Notes: generated by a model from the letters alone, not told the origin. A stretch of DNA of 64,000 bases from Mesorhizobium sp. M4B.F.Ca.ET.058.02.1.1 (GCF_003952505.1 NZ_CP034450.1:5849001-5913000); one strand, 5' to 3'; shown: positions 20,455 through 28,671, numbered from the stretch's first letter. Numbers and translations: made by a program.

Positions 20455-21687
20455 TCACCCCAGAAGCGATCTCTCCGCAGCCGCCATTTCGTCCGCGTGG
20501 TCGCCGCGCGGGAACAGGTGCCCGTAGGTGTCCATCGTCATGGTGATAGAGCTGTGGCCTAGACGCTCCTGGACGACTTTCGCCGGCAGGCCCAAGCCTC
20601 CATCCTGTGCGCGATTGATCGACCACGATGCATAGAAGTGGCGCAAGGCATGCAGACCACCGTATTTCGCGGCGAGGACCGGCTGGCCGTCCTTGTCCTT
20701 TTCTCCGGTCGGAACCGTCACGCCGGCCGCGATTTGGGAAGGTAGAAAGCCGCGTTTGATGATGTTCGATCGGCTCTCGATATTGCCGCTGCCATTCGGG
20801 AAAACGTAGTGGAGTTCGGTCACAGTTTCACCGTTGGCGTCATTGATGCGGCGCCGGGGGCACGCGAGTTTCCACTCACGAAGCACGTTCACCACGATCG
20901 GCGGTACGGGGATGGTCCGCTCACCGGCTTCAGACTTCGGCGGGCCGATCTCTCCGTAGTCGTCGGCGCGCTGGCGTACGGCGATCTCGGCCTTGTCCAG
21001 GTCGACGTCCGACCAGCGCAAGCCCCGCAGCTCGGAGGATCTCATGCCGCTGAAGATCGCCGTTATCAGCAGCGGGCGCCAACGGCCGCGAACTGCGGCG
21101 ACGATCGCCTTGATCTCTTCGCGGGTCGGAATGTCGACGCCGATCTTGAGCTTCCCCTTCTGTCGCTTGTCGGCCTGTCGCTCCTTGCCGCGGCGGCGCC
21201 GGCTGCGCATGTCCTTCACCGGATTGCGCGTGGCAAGCCCGCGCTCCTGGGCATCTGAGAGCAGCGAGCCGAGGGAGCCAAGCACCTTGCGGGTCATCGC
21301 TTGAGATCGGCCGTTCTTGCGGAGCTTGTCCTGGAATTCGCGTACGCCGGGCACCGTAAGCTGAGACAGCAGCGCCGATCCGAGGAAGGGCTTTATGTGG
21401 AGCTCGACGTGGCGCTTCCGCTGATCGATCGACGAGCGCTCGAGGCCTTCGTCCTCTCCGGTCGCGATCCAAAAGGCGCTCGCGGCCGCAACGGTCACGC
21501 TGTCGCTGTCGGCGACGTGTACACCCTCCCTGACCTCAACCTTGGCTGTCGCACCGAATTGATCGGCGTCCTTCTTCTTTGGAAAAGTCTTCAGCCGGCG
21601 GACGCCCTTTGCATCTACATAGTCGACGACCCAGGCTGTCTTCTCGACGCCCTTGGCGGTGGTCCAAGTGCGCTTGCGGATGCTCAT
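20455..21687 (-). CDS. Phage tyrosine recombinase (integrase)
   Basis: 410 residues. The N-terminal SAM-like arm-binding domain (about 60-145) precedes the catalytic domain. All catalytic residues are visible: Arg216 in SGMRSSELRGL, His346-x-x-Arg349 in LHALRHFYAS, His378 in LGHSS and Tyr388 in MDTYGHLF. It lies 60 bp inside attL and reads toward the chromosome junction, the usual arrangement. Its ATG overlaps the stop of the upstream Arc-like gene by four bases, so repressor and integrase are co-transcribed. It catalyses integration at the tRNA-Met attB. Confidence 0.97.
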   Translation of the reverse strand: MSIRKRTWTTAKGVEKTAWVVDYVDAKGVRRLKTFPKKKDADQFGATAKVEVREGVHVADSDSVTVAAASAFWIATGEDEGLERSSIDQRKRHVELHIKPFLGSALLSQLTVPGVREFQDKLRKNGRSQAMTRKVLGSLGSLLSDAQERGLATRNPVKDMRSRRRRGKERQADKRQKGKLKIGVDIPTREEIKAIVAAVRGRWRPLLITAIFSGMRSSELRGLRWSDVDLDKAEIAVRQRADDYGEIGPPKSEAGERTIPVPPIVVNVLREWKLACPRRRINDANGETVTELHYVFPNGSGNIESRSNIIKRGFLPSQIAAGVTVPTGEKDKDGQPVLAAKYGGLHALRHFYASWSINRAQDGGLGLPAKVVQERLGHSSITMTMDTYGHLFPRGDHADEMAAAERSLLG

Positions 21688-22238
21688 TTGTCATCCTCAT
21701 CAATGATAAAAAGGGGGAATTCTTCGTCAGGCGAGATGTCGGCAGGTGGCGATCCCTTCTTGGGTTGCGGGCCGACCGATCCGTCTTCATATACGAACTT
21801 CTCGGACTTGCCAGTCCGTTCGAGCGAAACCTCCTCGACGGCGTCGTACTCAGCAGCAGCCTTGTCCGACTGGCGTTCGAACTCGCGTTCCTGCCACTCT
21901 TGGTACCTGTTGCTGATGTCCCTTCTCGTATTTTGATCGAACCCCTGCACCCGGCCGCTATAAATACCCTCGATTGTGTCGTGGAGCTCTGACGCAAGCT
22001 TGGAGATGCCTTCGTTCGTTGCTTGGCCTGCCTGAATGACTCCGAGCATTTCAAGTAGCTCATCGATCCTTTCGCCCGCGACCCAGGGTTCAGGAAATTC
22101 GCGCTCAAGGATGCGAACGATTTCCTCGTTCATCGATCGCCCCTGGTAGGCTGCATAGGCTTTGATGCGATCACGAAGACCTTCCGGCAGACGCAACGCA
22201 AATTGGTCTGACCCTCGACCTGGTCGCGCGCGTGCCAT
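21684..22238 (-). CDS. Arc-like ribbon-helix-helix regulator (likely lysogeny repressor)
   Basis: 184 residues. I start it at ATG 22238 because GGGG lies seven bases upstream; the frame is open further back. Residues about 8-50 (GSDQFALRLPEGLRDRIKAYAAYQGRSMNEEIVRILEREF) match the Arc ribbon-helix-helix fold. The long, charged C-terminal part (about 60-184) has no domain I recognise and ends very acidic. It precedes the integrase with a four-base overlap. Three palindromic sites lie just upstream over divergent promoters, so it is the best candidate for the phage repressor. That role is inference. Confidence 0.8.
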   Translation of the reverse strand: MARARPGRGSDQFALRLPEGLRDRIKAYAAYQGRSMNEEIVRILEREFPEPWVAGERIDELLEMLGVIQAGQATNEGISKLASELHDTIEGIYSGRVQGFDQNTRRDISNRYQEWQEREFERQSDKAAAEYDAVEEVSLERTGKSEKFVYEDGSVGPQPKKGSPPADISPDEEFPLFIIDEDDK

Positions 22239-22265
22239 GCTTTCCCCTTGAGTTGCATCCGGTGA

Positions 22266-22330
22266 CATCACTGTAATTTCATTCCAATTGACGCGCAAGC
22301 AAATCACGGTAATATAAATCACTGTGATTT
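22266..22330. promoter_or_regulatory. Three operator-like palindromes of the lysogeny switch
   Basis: Site 3 at 22316-22330 is a perfect palindrome (AAATCAC-T-GTGATTT). Site 2 at 22301-22315 and site 1 at 22266-22279 are variants with core ATCACNGTRAT. Centres of sites 2 and 3 are 15 bp apart. Site 2 covers the -10 of the rightward promoter. Site 1 overlaps a plausible leftward -10 (TACAGT on the minus strand). Dyad sites of this kind suit an Arc-type dimer. Confidence 0.65.
22288..22315 (+). promoter_or_regulatory. Rightward early promoter of the prophage
   Basis: TTGACG (22288-22293) and TAATAT (22310-22315) are separated by 16 bases, close to the sigma70 consensus. Predicted transcription starts near 22322, about 26 bases before the HTH gene at 22348. 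Operator sites 2 and 3 overlap the -10 and start region, so repression by occlusion is expected. Confidence 0.65.
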
Positions 22331-22347
22331 GATCCGTGGAGATGAGA

Positions 22348-22548
22348 ATGGCAGAGGAGATATCCGTAGCGATCGACCTCGTTTGGGGTGCGGCCGACAT
22401 CGGCAAAGAGATCAACCGCAAGCCGAGGCAGACCTTCCACATGCTCGAGCAAGGTCTTCTTCCAGCACGAAAGGTCGGCAATCAGTGGGTCGCCGAGCGC
22501 GGAAAGTTGCGGGCGTTTTTCCTCGGTGACGGGGAGAAAGCGGCATGA
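22348..22548 (+). CDS. Small helix-turn-helix protein, first rightward gene (excisionase/regulator-like)
   Basis: 66 residues from ATG 22348, placed six to seven bases after GGAG. Residues about 18-55 (DIGKEINRKPRQTFHMLEQGLLPARKVGNQWVAERGKL) resemble the AlpA/excisionase winged helix, where a recognition helix is followed by a GxxW wing. It is the first gene under the operator-controlled rightward promoter, and its stop overlaps the next gene's ATG. It may be the excisionase or an anti-repressor; sequence cannot separate these. Confidence 0.7.
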   Translation: MAEEISVAIDLVWGAADIGKEINRKPRQTFHMLEQGLLPARKVGNQWVAERGKLRAFFLGDGEKAA

Positions 22549-22832
22549 CCGGCCTCACCGCCCAAGACTCCGAACGTACGGCTGCGATGGCAGCATCTCA
22601 ATCCGATCTCGTCGCCGTCGTGCCGAAAAATAAGCGCGAAGAAATCCGCGTCTCGCTCGATCTCCTCAACGGCCACAGGCTGCTCAACATGCGCGTGTTC
22701 TTCGAAGGAGAGGACGGCTCGATGCACCCTGGCAAGGCTGGCATCGCATTCAAGGTCGACAAGCTGCAGGCCTTCGCCGAAGCCGTCGCCTTGGCGCTGG
22801 TGACAGCCGAGAAGAGGGGCTACGTCAAATGA
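22545..22832 (+). CDS. PC4/p15-like single-stranded DNA-binding protein
   Basis: 95 residues. Residues about 25-90 (VVPKNKREEIRVSLDLLNGHRLLNMRVFFEGEDGSMHPGKAGIAFKVDKLQAFAEAVALAL) fit the PC4 fold: four strands with a basic patch, a W/F-rich turn and GK-x-GI, then a C-terminal helix. Such proteins bind ssDNA as dimers. In a phage early operon it could serve replication, recombination or transcription. It overlaps both neighbours by four bases (ATGA). Confidence 0.7.
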   Translation: MTGLTAQDSERTAAMAASQSDLVAVVPKNKREEIRVSLDLLNGHRLLNMRVFFEGEDGSMHPGKAGIAFKVDKLQAFAEAVALALVTAEKRGYVK

Positions 22833-23077
22833 CCAGCCAATCCGAAACCCACAACCTCCTAGCGCGCCGGTTCGTTCGTGAAATAATTGGCCCGGCGATC
22901 AAAGACGGTGGGACCTATGCCGAGTTGATGGTCATCTTCGAAAGCGCCACGCTTTGCATCATGGAGGTGCTGAACCTTCACTATGAACTCTCACCCCAAG
23001 TCGCCACCGGCCTATGCGAAGCGAGCCTTCAGAACGCGATCGAGCGCTTTGCAGGCGGTCGGGCAGCCAAGCCATGA
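22829..23077 (+). CDS. Early prophage protein of unknown function
   Basis: 82 residues, predicted mostly helical, with a central hydrophobic stretch (TYAELMVIFESATLCIMEVLNLHY). I recognise no domain. Four-base ATGA overlaps on both sides place it firmly in the early operon, which is the main reason to accept it as real. Confidence 0.6.
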   Translation: MTSQSETHNLLARRFVREIIGPAIKDGGTYAELMVIFESATLCIMEVLNLHYELSPQVATGLCEASLQNAIERFAGGRAAKP

Positions 23078-23268
23078 GCGCGGCGTGTCGCTGTCGCCGC
23101 GCTCCGGCTTCATCCCCGATCCTAGACGCTGCCCAATGGCTCGCCACCGGGAACCGCGACAAGAACCGCGCGGCAGTCCCGCAGTTGCGGGAGAAATTCG
23201 GTCTCAGCGCCGGCGAGGCGGTTGAGGCACTTCGCGAATCCCGCCTGATCCTTGCGAGGTCGCACTGA
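23074..23268 (+). CDS. Small early prophage protein
   Basis: 64 residues from ATG 23074, which overlaps the preceding stop. The C-terminal part (LDAAQWLATGNRDKNRAAVPQLREKFGLSAGEAVEALRESRLI) reads like a short helical DNA- or protein-binding module, with a helix-turn-helix-like LREKFGLSAGEAVEALR. The gene occurs in a tightly packed early operon. No function can be given. Confidence 0.55.
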   Translation: MSAACRCRRAPASSPILDAAQWLATGNRDKNRAAVPQLREKFGLSAGEAVEALRESRLILARSH

Positions 23269-23798
23269 TGATCGCGGCCCAGCAACCCGCCAACCTCAAT
23301 GATCCAGCGGAAAGCTTCAACCCGGCAGCCCGGCATAGCGAAGTTCCGAAAAAGGCCCGCTCAGGCAAGCACCGCAAATTCAGTGCGAAGCCATCGCGCA
23401 ATTGGCTTTGGCCGAAGACCCGGGAGGAGCAACGCAAGGCGTTTCGCGCCTGGCAGTTCATCGCCAAGCAGATCATTCACAAAGAGGCATACAGCTTCCA
23501 GGCAATCAGCACCTTCGATCAATTTCTGTTCTGGGGGAAGGGCGAGATCTACGCAAGCAACGAAGAGATGGCCGAGGCGGCGGGAAAGTGCTCCGCTCGG
23601 AAAATGTCACGCGAAATATCAGCCTATCGCGACATGGGCATAATCGCGGTGGAGATCGGCTGGCGTAAATCAGACGGGAAATTCAAGCGTACGAGAACCA
23701 TCCGGCTAGCAGTCCCGCGCGACTTTGATCCCAACATCAGCATTGAGCCTGCCGAGAATCATCACGTCCACGGTGGACGCGGTGGAGGTGGCAAATGA
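23268..23798 (+). CDS. Early prophage protein, possible winged-helix replication/regulatory factor
   Basis: 176 residues, strongly basic N-terminus. Residues about 75-145 (IYASNEEMAEAAGKCSARKMSREISAYRDMGIIAVEIGWRKSDGKFKRTRTIRL) look like the winged-helix region of phage replication or helix-turn-helix proteins: a short HTH, then a beta hairpin. The last residues (ENHHVHGGR) are encoded by a 27-bp sequence that is repeated at the start of the next gene. It overlaps the next start by four bases. Confidence 0.55.
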   Translation: MIAAQQPANLNDPAESFNPAARHSEVPKKARSGKHRKFSAKPSRNWLWPKTREEQRKAFRAWQFIAKQIIHKEAYSFQAISTFDQFLFWGKGEIYASNEEMAEAAGKCSARKMSREISAYRDMGIIAVEIGWRKSDGKFKRTRTIRLAVPRDFDPNISIEPAENHHVHGGRGGGGK

Positions 23799-23826
23799 GC
23801 GAGAATCATCACGTCCACGGTGGACG
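23753..23826. repeat. 27-bp direct repeat with an internal 15-bp palindrome at a gene junction
   Basis: Identical 27-base copies at 23753-23779 and 23800-23826, offset by 47 bases, each ending in CGTCCAC-G-GTGGACG. Both are read in the same sense to give ENHHVHGGR, at the end of one gene and the start of the next. Confidence 0.9.
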
Positions 23827-24106
23827 TATCACCATTGAAATCAAAGGCGCCCCTGCCGTCGCGGTCTTTCCGCTGGCCTTTCGGAGGAGCGAGGTGCGAG
23901 CCGCCGCTGCCGAGCTATTGCAGCGGAACCGTTATCTCGGCCGGCAGTGGTGGGCCGCTCACGTCAAAGCGCATCGCCGCGGGCTTCGAGAATTTGGCCT
24001 CGCCCCTGATGAAATCGATAGGGAAATCGAGCGCTACGCTTCCGCAGTCAGCCGGGCCCTGCATCTTCCAGAGCAATATCGCTCGACGCCAGAAGGTGCA
24101 GCATGA
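23795..24106 (+). CDS. DUF6074-like small prophage protein
   Basis: 103 residues. After the repeat-encoded start (MSENHHVHGGR) comes AVAVFPLAFRRSEVRAAAAELLQRN, then an R/H-rich amphipathic helix (WWAAHVKAHRRGLREFGLAPDEIDREIERYASAVSRAL). This pattern resembles the DUF6074 family of rhizobial phage proteins. Function unknown. It overlaps the upstream gene by four bases. Confidence 0.6.
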   Translation: MSENHHVHGGRITIEIKGAPAVAVFPLAFRRSEVRAAAAELLQRNRYLGRQWWAAHVKAHRRGLREFGLAPDEIDREIERYASAVSRALHLPEQYRSTPEGAA

Positions 24107-24150
24107 GCGCTGGAGCGCCTAGAGCCGGCCGCGCAGCGGTCGGCATGGGT

Positions 24151-24193
24151 CAAGGGACTCAGTCCCTTGTGGGGCGCAGGGGCGAAGCCCCGC
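24151..24193. other. Two GC-rich hairpins in a 229-bp non-coding stretch
   Basis: 24151-24169 forms CAAGGGA-loop CTCAG-TCCCTTG with seven perfect pairs. 24179-24191 forms GGGGC-GAA-GCCCC, extendable by two pairs around a bulge. No T-run follows, so a simple terminator is unlikely. An open frame overlaps here from an ATG at 24103, but its composition (Arg/Ala/Gly-rich) reads as a shadow. A structured RNA or attenuator is possible. Confidence 0.45.
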
Positions 24194-24335
24194 ATCGTAG
24201 GGCGCTAACTCCGCGCGCGCGAGGCACGCGCCGTGCTGCTCGTTTTGTACACACATCGGGGTTTGTCGGCCAATTTTGTCTGCACAGGCGTACATACACT
24301 CCAAGAGGCGCTCGGAAGAAGCGGAAGGCGGCATA

Positions 24336-24704
24336 ATGGACGAGCGCGATCTAATTGCCCGCCTGAGGGCCGACAACGCGACGTTGCGCGAACAGGTTCG
24401 CCAGCTCGAGGAAACTCTTGCTCCGCCGTCAATCGCTGTGCCGGACGACTGGGGCCTGACGACAAAGGAGAGGCGCGTCTACGCCTGCCTAGCTTCTCGG
24501 AGGGAGGCAACGCGGGCCGCAATCAGGCAGGCTCTCCATAGCGACTGGCACAGCGATCCGCCGACTGAGAATGCGGTCCACGTCTATATCAGCAAGCTGC
24601 GCAAGAAGCTGACGCCATTCGGCATCGCGATCATCACCGTCTGGGCCGAAGGATACCGGCTCATCGAGCGGCGACGCACCAATCCAGAACAGTTGCCGGG
24701 ATAA
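24336..24704 (+). CDS. Winged-helix DNA-binding protein with N-terminal coiled coil
   Basis: 122 residues from ATG 24336; an upstream in-frame ATG at 24276 gives a non-family extension. Residues about 3-28 form a coiled coil (RDLIARLRADNATLREQVRQLEETL). Residues about 40-115 match an OmpR/PhoB-type winged helix (GLTTKERRVYACLASR, ENAVHVYISKLRKKLTPFGIAIITVWAEGYRLIE), including the KLRKKL recognition helix and W-x-x-GY-x-L wing. No receiver domain is present. It sits just before the packaging genes and could be a late-gene regulator. Confidence 0.75.
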   Translation: MDERDLIARLRADNATLREQVRQLEETLAPPSIAVPDDWGLTTKERRVYACLASRREATRAAIRQALHSDWHSDPPTENAVHVYISKLRKKLTPFGIAIITVWAEGYRLIERRRTNPEQLPG

Positions 24705-24731
24705 GATGGAAGCCACCACAGGAAGTCATGC

Positions 24732-24956
24732 ATGATCCTCGATGTCGACCCAGTAGCAATCGAGCGCGCCAAGGCGATCGGCCGTGAATATGCGGAGAAG
24801 ATCTACCCATCGACGCCTCTACCTGGTGCGCTGAACGCCGTCGTCCTCGGTGAGCTGCCGAGGCCGACGCCTGCTCATGTTCTGCATGAGCCCACGATGT
24901 GCTTCACAGCATCGGAGGCCTTCGTGTTCCGCTGGCGGGAGCTCGCCGCGAAATGA
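24732..24956 (+). CDS. Small prophage protein of unknown function
   Basis: 74 residues (MILDVDPVAIERAKAIGREYAEKIYPSTPLPG...). No domain is recognised. It is accepted because the next gene's ATG overlaps its stop by four bases and there is little spare sequence around it. Confidence 0.55.
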   Translation: MILDVDPVAIERAKAIGREYAEKIYPSTPLPGALNAVVLGELPRPTPAHVLHEPTMCFTASEAFVFRWRELAAK

Positions 24957-25342
24957 AGCTAACGCATCGCTCCGGAAACCGGGCGTCCCTCCCGTTCCAC
25001 GCCTTCTCGAGCTTCAACAAGCCGGGAGGGCGAGTGCACCCACGGGTCGCCCGGACCCGAAACCGAATCCTCGACCTGTGGGAGGGGATGGCTTCGTACG
25101 CGACGATTGCCGACGAACTGAACATCAGCATTTCGACCGTCGTCGACTGCATCGCCAGGGCAAAACGGCTGAAGGATCCTCGAGCCAATCGACCCTTCAG
25201 GCACCGGAAAATTCAGATCGCCGAAAAGCGCCGGCGTGAGATCAGGCGCCTACACGCCGACGGGTATCGGCCGCGGGAAATCGCCAAGCAGCTAGGAATT
25301 TCCAAGCGTCTCGTCTTACTGCGGCTGCGAGAGGCAGGCTGA
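24953..25342 (+). CDS. Protein with two helix-turn-helix motifs preceding the terminase
   Basis: About 129 residues from ATG 24953. Two HTH-like segments are visible. [25 protein letters not shown] (about 50-75) resembles LuxR/sigma-4-type HTHs, and [23 protein letters not shown] (about 105-129) a resolvase-like HTH. It overlaps its neighbours by four bases upstream and one downstream. It may regulate late genes or recognise packaging DNA; both are inference. Confidence 0.65.
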   Translation: MKLTHRSGNRASLPFHAFSSFNKPGGRVHPRVARTRNRILDLWEGMASYATIADELNISISTVVDCIARAKRLKDPRANRPFRHRKIQIAEKRRREIRRLHADGYRPREIAKQLGISKRLVLLRLREAG

Positions 25343-25821
25343 TGGCGGCACCGAAAAGAAACCAGTTCTGGAAGGCGCGCAGCTCGCACGGCCGCAATCC
25401 GATCTTCTCGACGCCAGACCAGCTTTGGGAAGCGGCATGCGAGTATTTCGAGTGGGTAGGAGCCAATCCGCTGTGGGAGGCCAAGCCGTTTGCCTACAAG
25501 GGTAAGGTGAAGATCCAGAACGTCGCCAAAATGCGCGCGATGACGATCGACGGGCTGTGCATCTTCCTCGATATCGCTCGCCGGACCTGGGACGGCTACT
25601 GCCAGCGTAATGATTTCTTGCCAGTCACGACGCGGGTGGCGGAAATCATCTTCACCCAGAAGTTCGAAGGCGCCTCCGCGGACCTGCTGAACGCCAACAT
25701 CATCGCCCGTGATTTGGGGCTTGCCGACAAGACCGAGCTGCAGGGCAAGGGCGGCGGTCCGCTGGTCGTGCAGGTGCTGAAACTCTCGGAAGCCGATGCC
25801 GACGATCCAGCTTCCAAATAA
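25342..25821 (+). CDS. Terminase small subunit (DNA-packaging protein)
   Basis: 159 residues. [74 protein letters not shown] is the typical small-terminase core, with an HTH ([19 protein letters not shown]). The C-terminal helical part ([29 protein letters not shown]) follows. It recognises the phage DNA packaging site and hands it to the large subunit. It overlaps the large subunit by 26 bases. Confidence 0.92.
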   Translation: MAAPKRNQFWKARSSHGRNPIFSTPDQLWEAACEYFEWVGANPLWEAKPFAYKGKVKIQNVAKMRAMTIDGLCIFLDIARRTWDGYCQRNDFLPVTTRVAEIIFTQKFEGASADLLNANIIARDLGLADKTELQGKGGGPLVVQVLKLSEADADDPASK

Positions 25822-27219
25822 TGGCTGGCGACCGCGCTGGTATCAGCGCAAGGCGTGGGACACATGGGAGCGCGGCTGCAAGCGCCAGCTCCTGTTCTGG
25901 CACCGCCGCGCCGGCAAGGACGAGATCAATTTGAACATGCACGCAGTGTCCGCTCATGAGCGGCCGGGAACCTACTGGCACATGCTGCCTGAGGCCGCAC
26001 AGGCGCGGAAAGCGATCTGGAATGCCGTCAACCCTCACACCGGCAAGCGGCGCCTGTTCGAGGCGTTCCCGGAGCCGCTGATCGAGAACATGAACGACAA
26101 TGAGATGTTCGTTCGGTTCAAGGTCGGGTCGACGTTTCAGGTGGTGGGTTCGGACAACTTCAACAGCCTGGTCGGCTCGCCGCCGGTCGGCATCACCTTT
26201 TCGGAATGGGCATTGGCCAATCCTGCGGCGTGGGCCTACCTGTCACCGATCCTGGCCGAAAATGGTGGGTGGGCATCCTTCATCACCACGCCGCGCGGCA
26301 ACAACCACGCCAAGGGCATGCTCGACGCGGTGAAGGGCAACGTGTTCGACCCAGTGACAAACCCGCGCGGCTGGTTCAGCGAAGTGCTGCCGGCCTCGGC
26401 GACCGGAGCAATCGACGAAGTCACGATCGAGGAGCAGCGGGCGATCTATGTCGGCCTGTTCGGCAAAGAGACGGCCGACCTGCTCATTGACCAGGAATAT
26501 TACTGCTCATTCGCGGGTGCGCTGATCGGCTCGTATTGGGGCGCTGAGATAGCGCGTGCGGAGCGCATGGGACGCATCGGCACCCCGTTCGACATCGATC
26601 CTCGGTATCCGGTGCACACCGCATGGGATCTCGGCAAGGCGGTCAACAACCCGATCTGGTGCTTCCAGGTCATCGACGGCGTGCCGCTGATCGTCGACTT
26701 CTACGTTCCCGACAGCGAAGACCTTGAAGATTGGTGCAAGTGGCTGGACGAGCAGGGCTACCACGGCGATGACTTCGTGCCGCATGACATCCTGCATCCC
26801 CAGTGGGGAACGAAGCGCACGCGGCTCGACACGCTCAGGGCACACGGTCGCAAGCCGAAGATGGTCGGCATGGTCAGCCTGGCCGAGGGCAACAACGCCG
26901 GCCTGCAGACGATCAAGGTGGCGCGCTTCAGGAACACCGACAGCGTCAACGACGGCGTCGAGGGGCTGAAGGCCTACCGGCGCGAGTACGACGACGAGAA
27001 GAAGACGTTCCGCGACATCCCGGTCAAGAATTGGGCCGAGCACTATGCGTCCGCGTTCCGCTATCTCGGGCTCGCGTGGCGTCAGGCCATCCTCGCGGCC
27101 GAGAAGCCAGCAGGGGACAAGGGGCCTATGTCGGCCAGGCGGACGGCTCGATACGCAGCCAGCAGACCGTCAAGGAAGCGGTGGACGCGATGGTGAGGCG
27201 GCGGCGGGCAGGTCGTTAG
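25796..27219 (+). CDS. Terminase large subunit (apparent frame break near the C-terminus)
   Basis: About 474 residues once repaired. The ATPase domain has the Walker-A-like HRRAGKDE (about 36-43) and a Walker-B-like GITFSEW (about 132-138). The nuclease half includes [22 protein letters not shown]. This is the packaging motor and headful nuclease. Read literally, the frame ends at 27196 with an arginine/serine-rich tail. Adding one G to the G4 run at 27121-27124 gives [15 protein letters not shown] and a tail ending [10 protein letters not shown], with a stop at 27217-27219 interlocked with the convergent gene's stop. I take the repaired end as the true one. Confidence 0.92.
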
Positions 27220-27554
27220 GCCGGATCGAACCGCCAACCGACCTCAGTGTTCCCCTTGTGCTGGGCGATCGTGAGCTCCAACGGGCCGTGCTTCCCAGAG
27301 CAATTCTCGCAGCTGAACTGAATGGCCATGCCGTGCCGCCTGCCGCTTGGATTTCCAGAAGTTCTGGCGTCCACTACCTCGGTGGAGACCTGAGGGCCGG
27401 AAACTGTGATTTTCACTTCGGCTTCAGCATCCTCTCGGCGGTCGTAGAAGACAGCGCCGAGGTGGTGCAGATAATCGCTGCCGCACCTGGGGCAGACCAG
27501 ATCCTGCGTGAACTCAGCGGTAGGCTTCATCTGAATATGGCCAGTACGGATCAT
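27216..27554 (-). CDS. Zinc-ribbon prophage protein on the opposite strand
   Basis: About 112 residues from ATG 27554; an ATG at 27593 is also in frame. Cys pairs CPRCGSDYLHH (about 20) and SCENCSG (about 82) form a likely zinc ribbon, with HxG-rich strands between. It faces left between the terminase and the tail gene, convergent with the former, and looks like a moron. Substrate unknown. Confidence 0.65.
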   Translation of the reverse strand: MIRTGHIQMKPTAEFTQDLVCPRCGSDYLHHLGAVFYDRREDAEAEVKITVSGPQVSTEVVDARTSGNPSGRRHGMAIQFSCENCSGKHGPLELTIAQHKGNTEVGWRFDPA

Positions 27555-27610
27555 GGGGCGAATCTCTCTTTGTGGGGGCGGCCAGCAAAGCATTGCTCGG
27601 GCGTGGGTTT

Positions 27611-27630
27611 CAAGCGGCTTAGAATTTCGC
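27611..27630 (+). promoter_or_regulatory. Late-block 20-bp motif, copy 1
   Basis: CAAGCGGCTTAGAATTTCGC, 45 bases before the tail-protein ATG at 27676 (ribosome site TTGGAG before that ATG). It matches the other three copies at 19-20 of 20 positions; only position 14 varies (A or G). Confidence 0.85.
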
Positions 27631-27675
27631 GGCGCTCCCCCCGATCATCTGCCCAATCGCTAGATTGGAGCAGCC

Positions 27676-28671
27676 ATGCCGCGCGCTGGTGGTGTCTATT
27701 CAGCCCCTCCGGGCACCAAGGGAACGCCGAACACAACGATCGAGAGCGCGAAGTACAATGCGCTCGTTGACGATCTGGTGGCGGACGCGAACGCCGCTCG
27801 GCCCGTCACGGCTGGTGGCTCGGGATCAAGCACGGCGGTAGGCGCGGCCGACAACTTCAACGCGGCCGGCGCGGACATGGCATCGGCAGCGACTGTCAAC
27901 CTGGCAAACACTACAGGTACGCTGGTCAACATCACGGGCACGGTCACCATCACCGCGCTTGGCACGCTCGCTGCCGGCGCCGAACGGGATCTGGTGTTTG
28001 CCGCGTCGCTCACCCTCACACACAATGCCACCAGCCTGATCCTGCCAGGCGGCGGCAACATCACCACGGCGGCAGGCGACGTCGCACGCATGCGCTCACT
28101 TGGCGGCGGCAACTGGCGCTGCATGAGCTACCAGCGCGCGGCGATTGCCCCGCTGTCGAATAGCTTCAACTCGCCCACGATTGTTACGCCGACCCTGACG
28201 CTGAAGCAGAGCGCAGCGCCGACCCCGACTGCCGAGGGTGACGTTCAGTGGGATACGGATGACGATGTGCTTGTCATAGGCGATGGTGCCGCGCAGAAGA
28301 TCTTTGCAGCGCTACCCTCCGGCACGGTGGCTGGCGATGTCCTCTACCTCACGAGCGCCAAAGCTCTGGCCAGGCTCGCAAAGGGGACAGCTTTGCAGCT
28401 GCTTCGGATGAACGCCGGGGCAACCGCGCCCGAGTGGTCACCGGCTTTGGACTATGCTGGTGGCGCCGCCGCACTCTCTACCGGCGCGGTCGGAACCTAT
28501 GCATTTCTCAAAACCAACACCACTCTGAACCCTGGCGACACGATAGCTGGATCCAGCTGCCTCTACTCAAATTCGGGTGGCGTCACGGTGGCCGGAGCAC
28601 CCGCTGGAACATGGCGATGCATGGGCTATTCGGTCAATCCACATGTCACCCTGTTCCTGAGGATCAGCTAA
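27676..28671 (+). CDS. Tail fibre/appendage-like virion protein
   Basis: 331 residues, rich in Ala, Thr, Gly and Asn with short beta-prone repeats. GGGNWRCMSYQRA (about 147-160) and the C-terminal AGTWRCMGYSVNPHVTLFLRIS are paired motifs seen in rhizobial phage tail proteins. The middle (GDVQWDTDDDVLVIGDGAAQKIF) resembles phage fibre shaft modules. It is the first gene after motif copy 1. A role in host recognition is likely but inferred. Confidence 0.65.
   Translation: MPRAGGVYSAPPGTKGTPNTTIESAKYNALVDDLVADANAARPVTAGGSGSSTAVGAADNFNAAGADMASAATVNLANTTGTLVNITGTVTITALGTLAAGAERDLVFAASLTLTHNATSLILPGGGNITTAAGDVARMRSLGGGNWRCMSYQRAAIAPLSNSFNSPTIVTPTLTLKQSAAPTPTAEGDVQWDTDDDVLVIGDGAAQKIFAALPSGTVAGDVLYLTSAKALARLAKGTALQLLRMNAGATAPEWSPALDYAGGAAALSTGAVGTYAFLKTNTTLNPGDTIAGSSCLYSNSGGVTVAGAPAGTWRCMGYSVNPHVTLFLRIS

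Noticed and set aside
24103..24336. Small frame coupled by ATGA to the DUF6074-like gene
   Set aside because: Arg/Ala/Gly-rich shadow-like composition and it covers the hairpins; kept as non-coding.
27121..27124. Programmed -1 frameshifting as the reason for the terminase break
   Set aside because: The same sign of break occurs in unrelated chromosomal genes, so a common sequencing cause is simpler.
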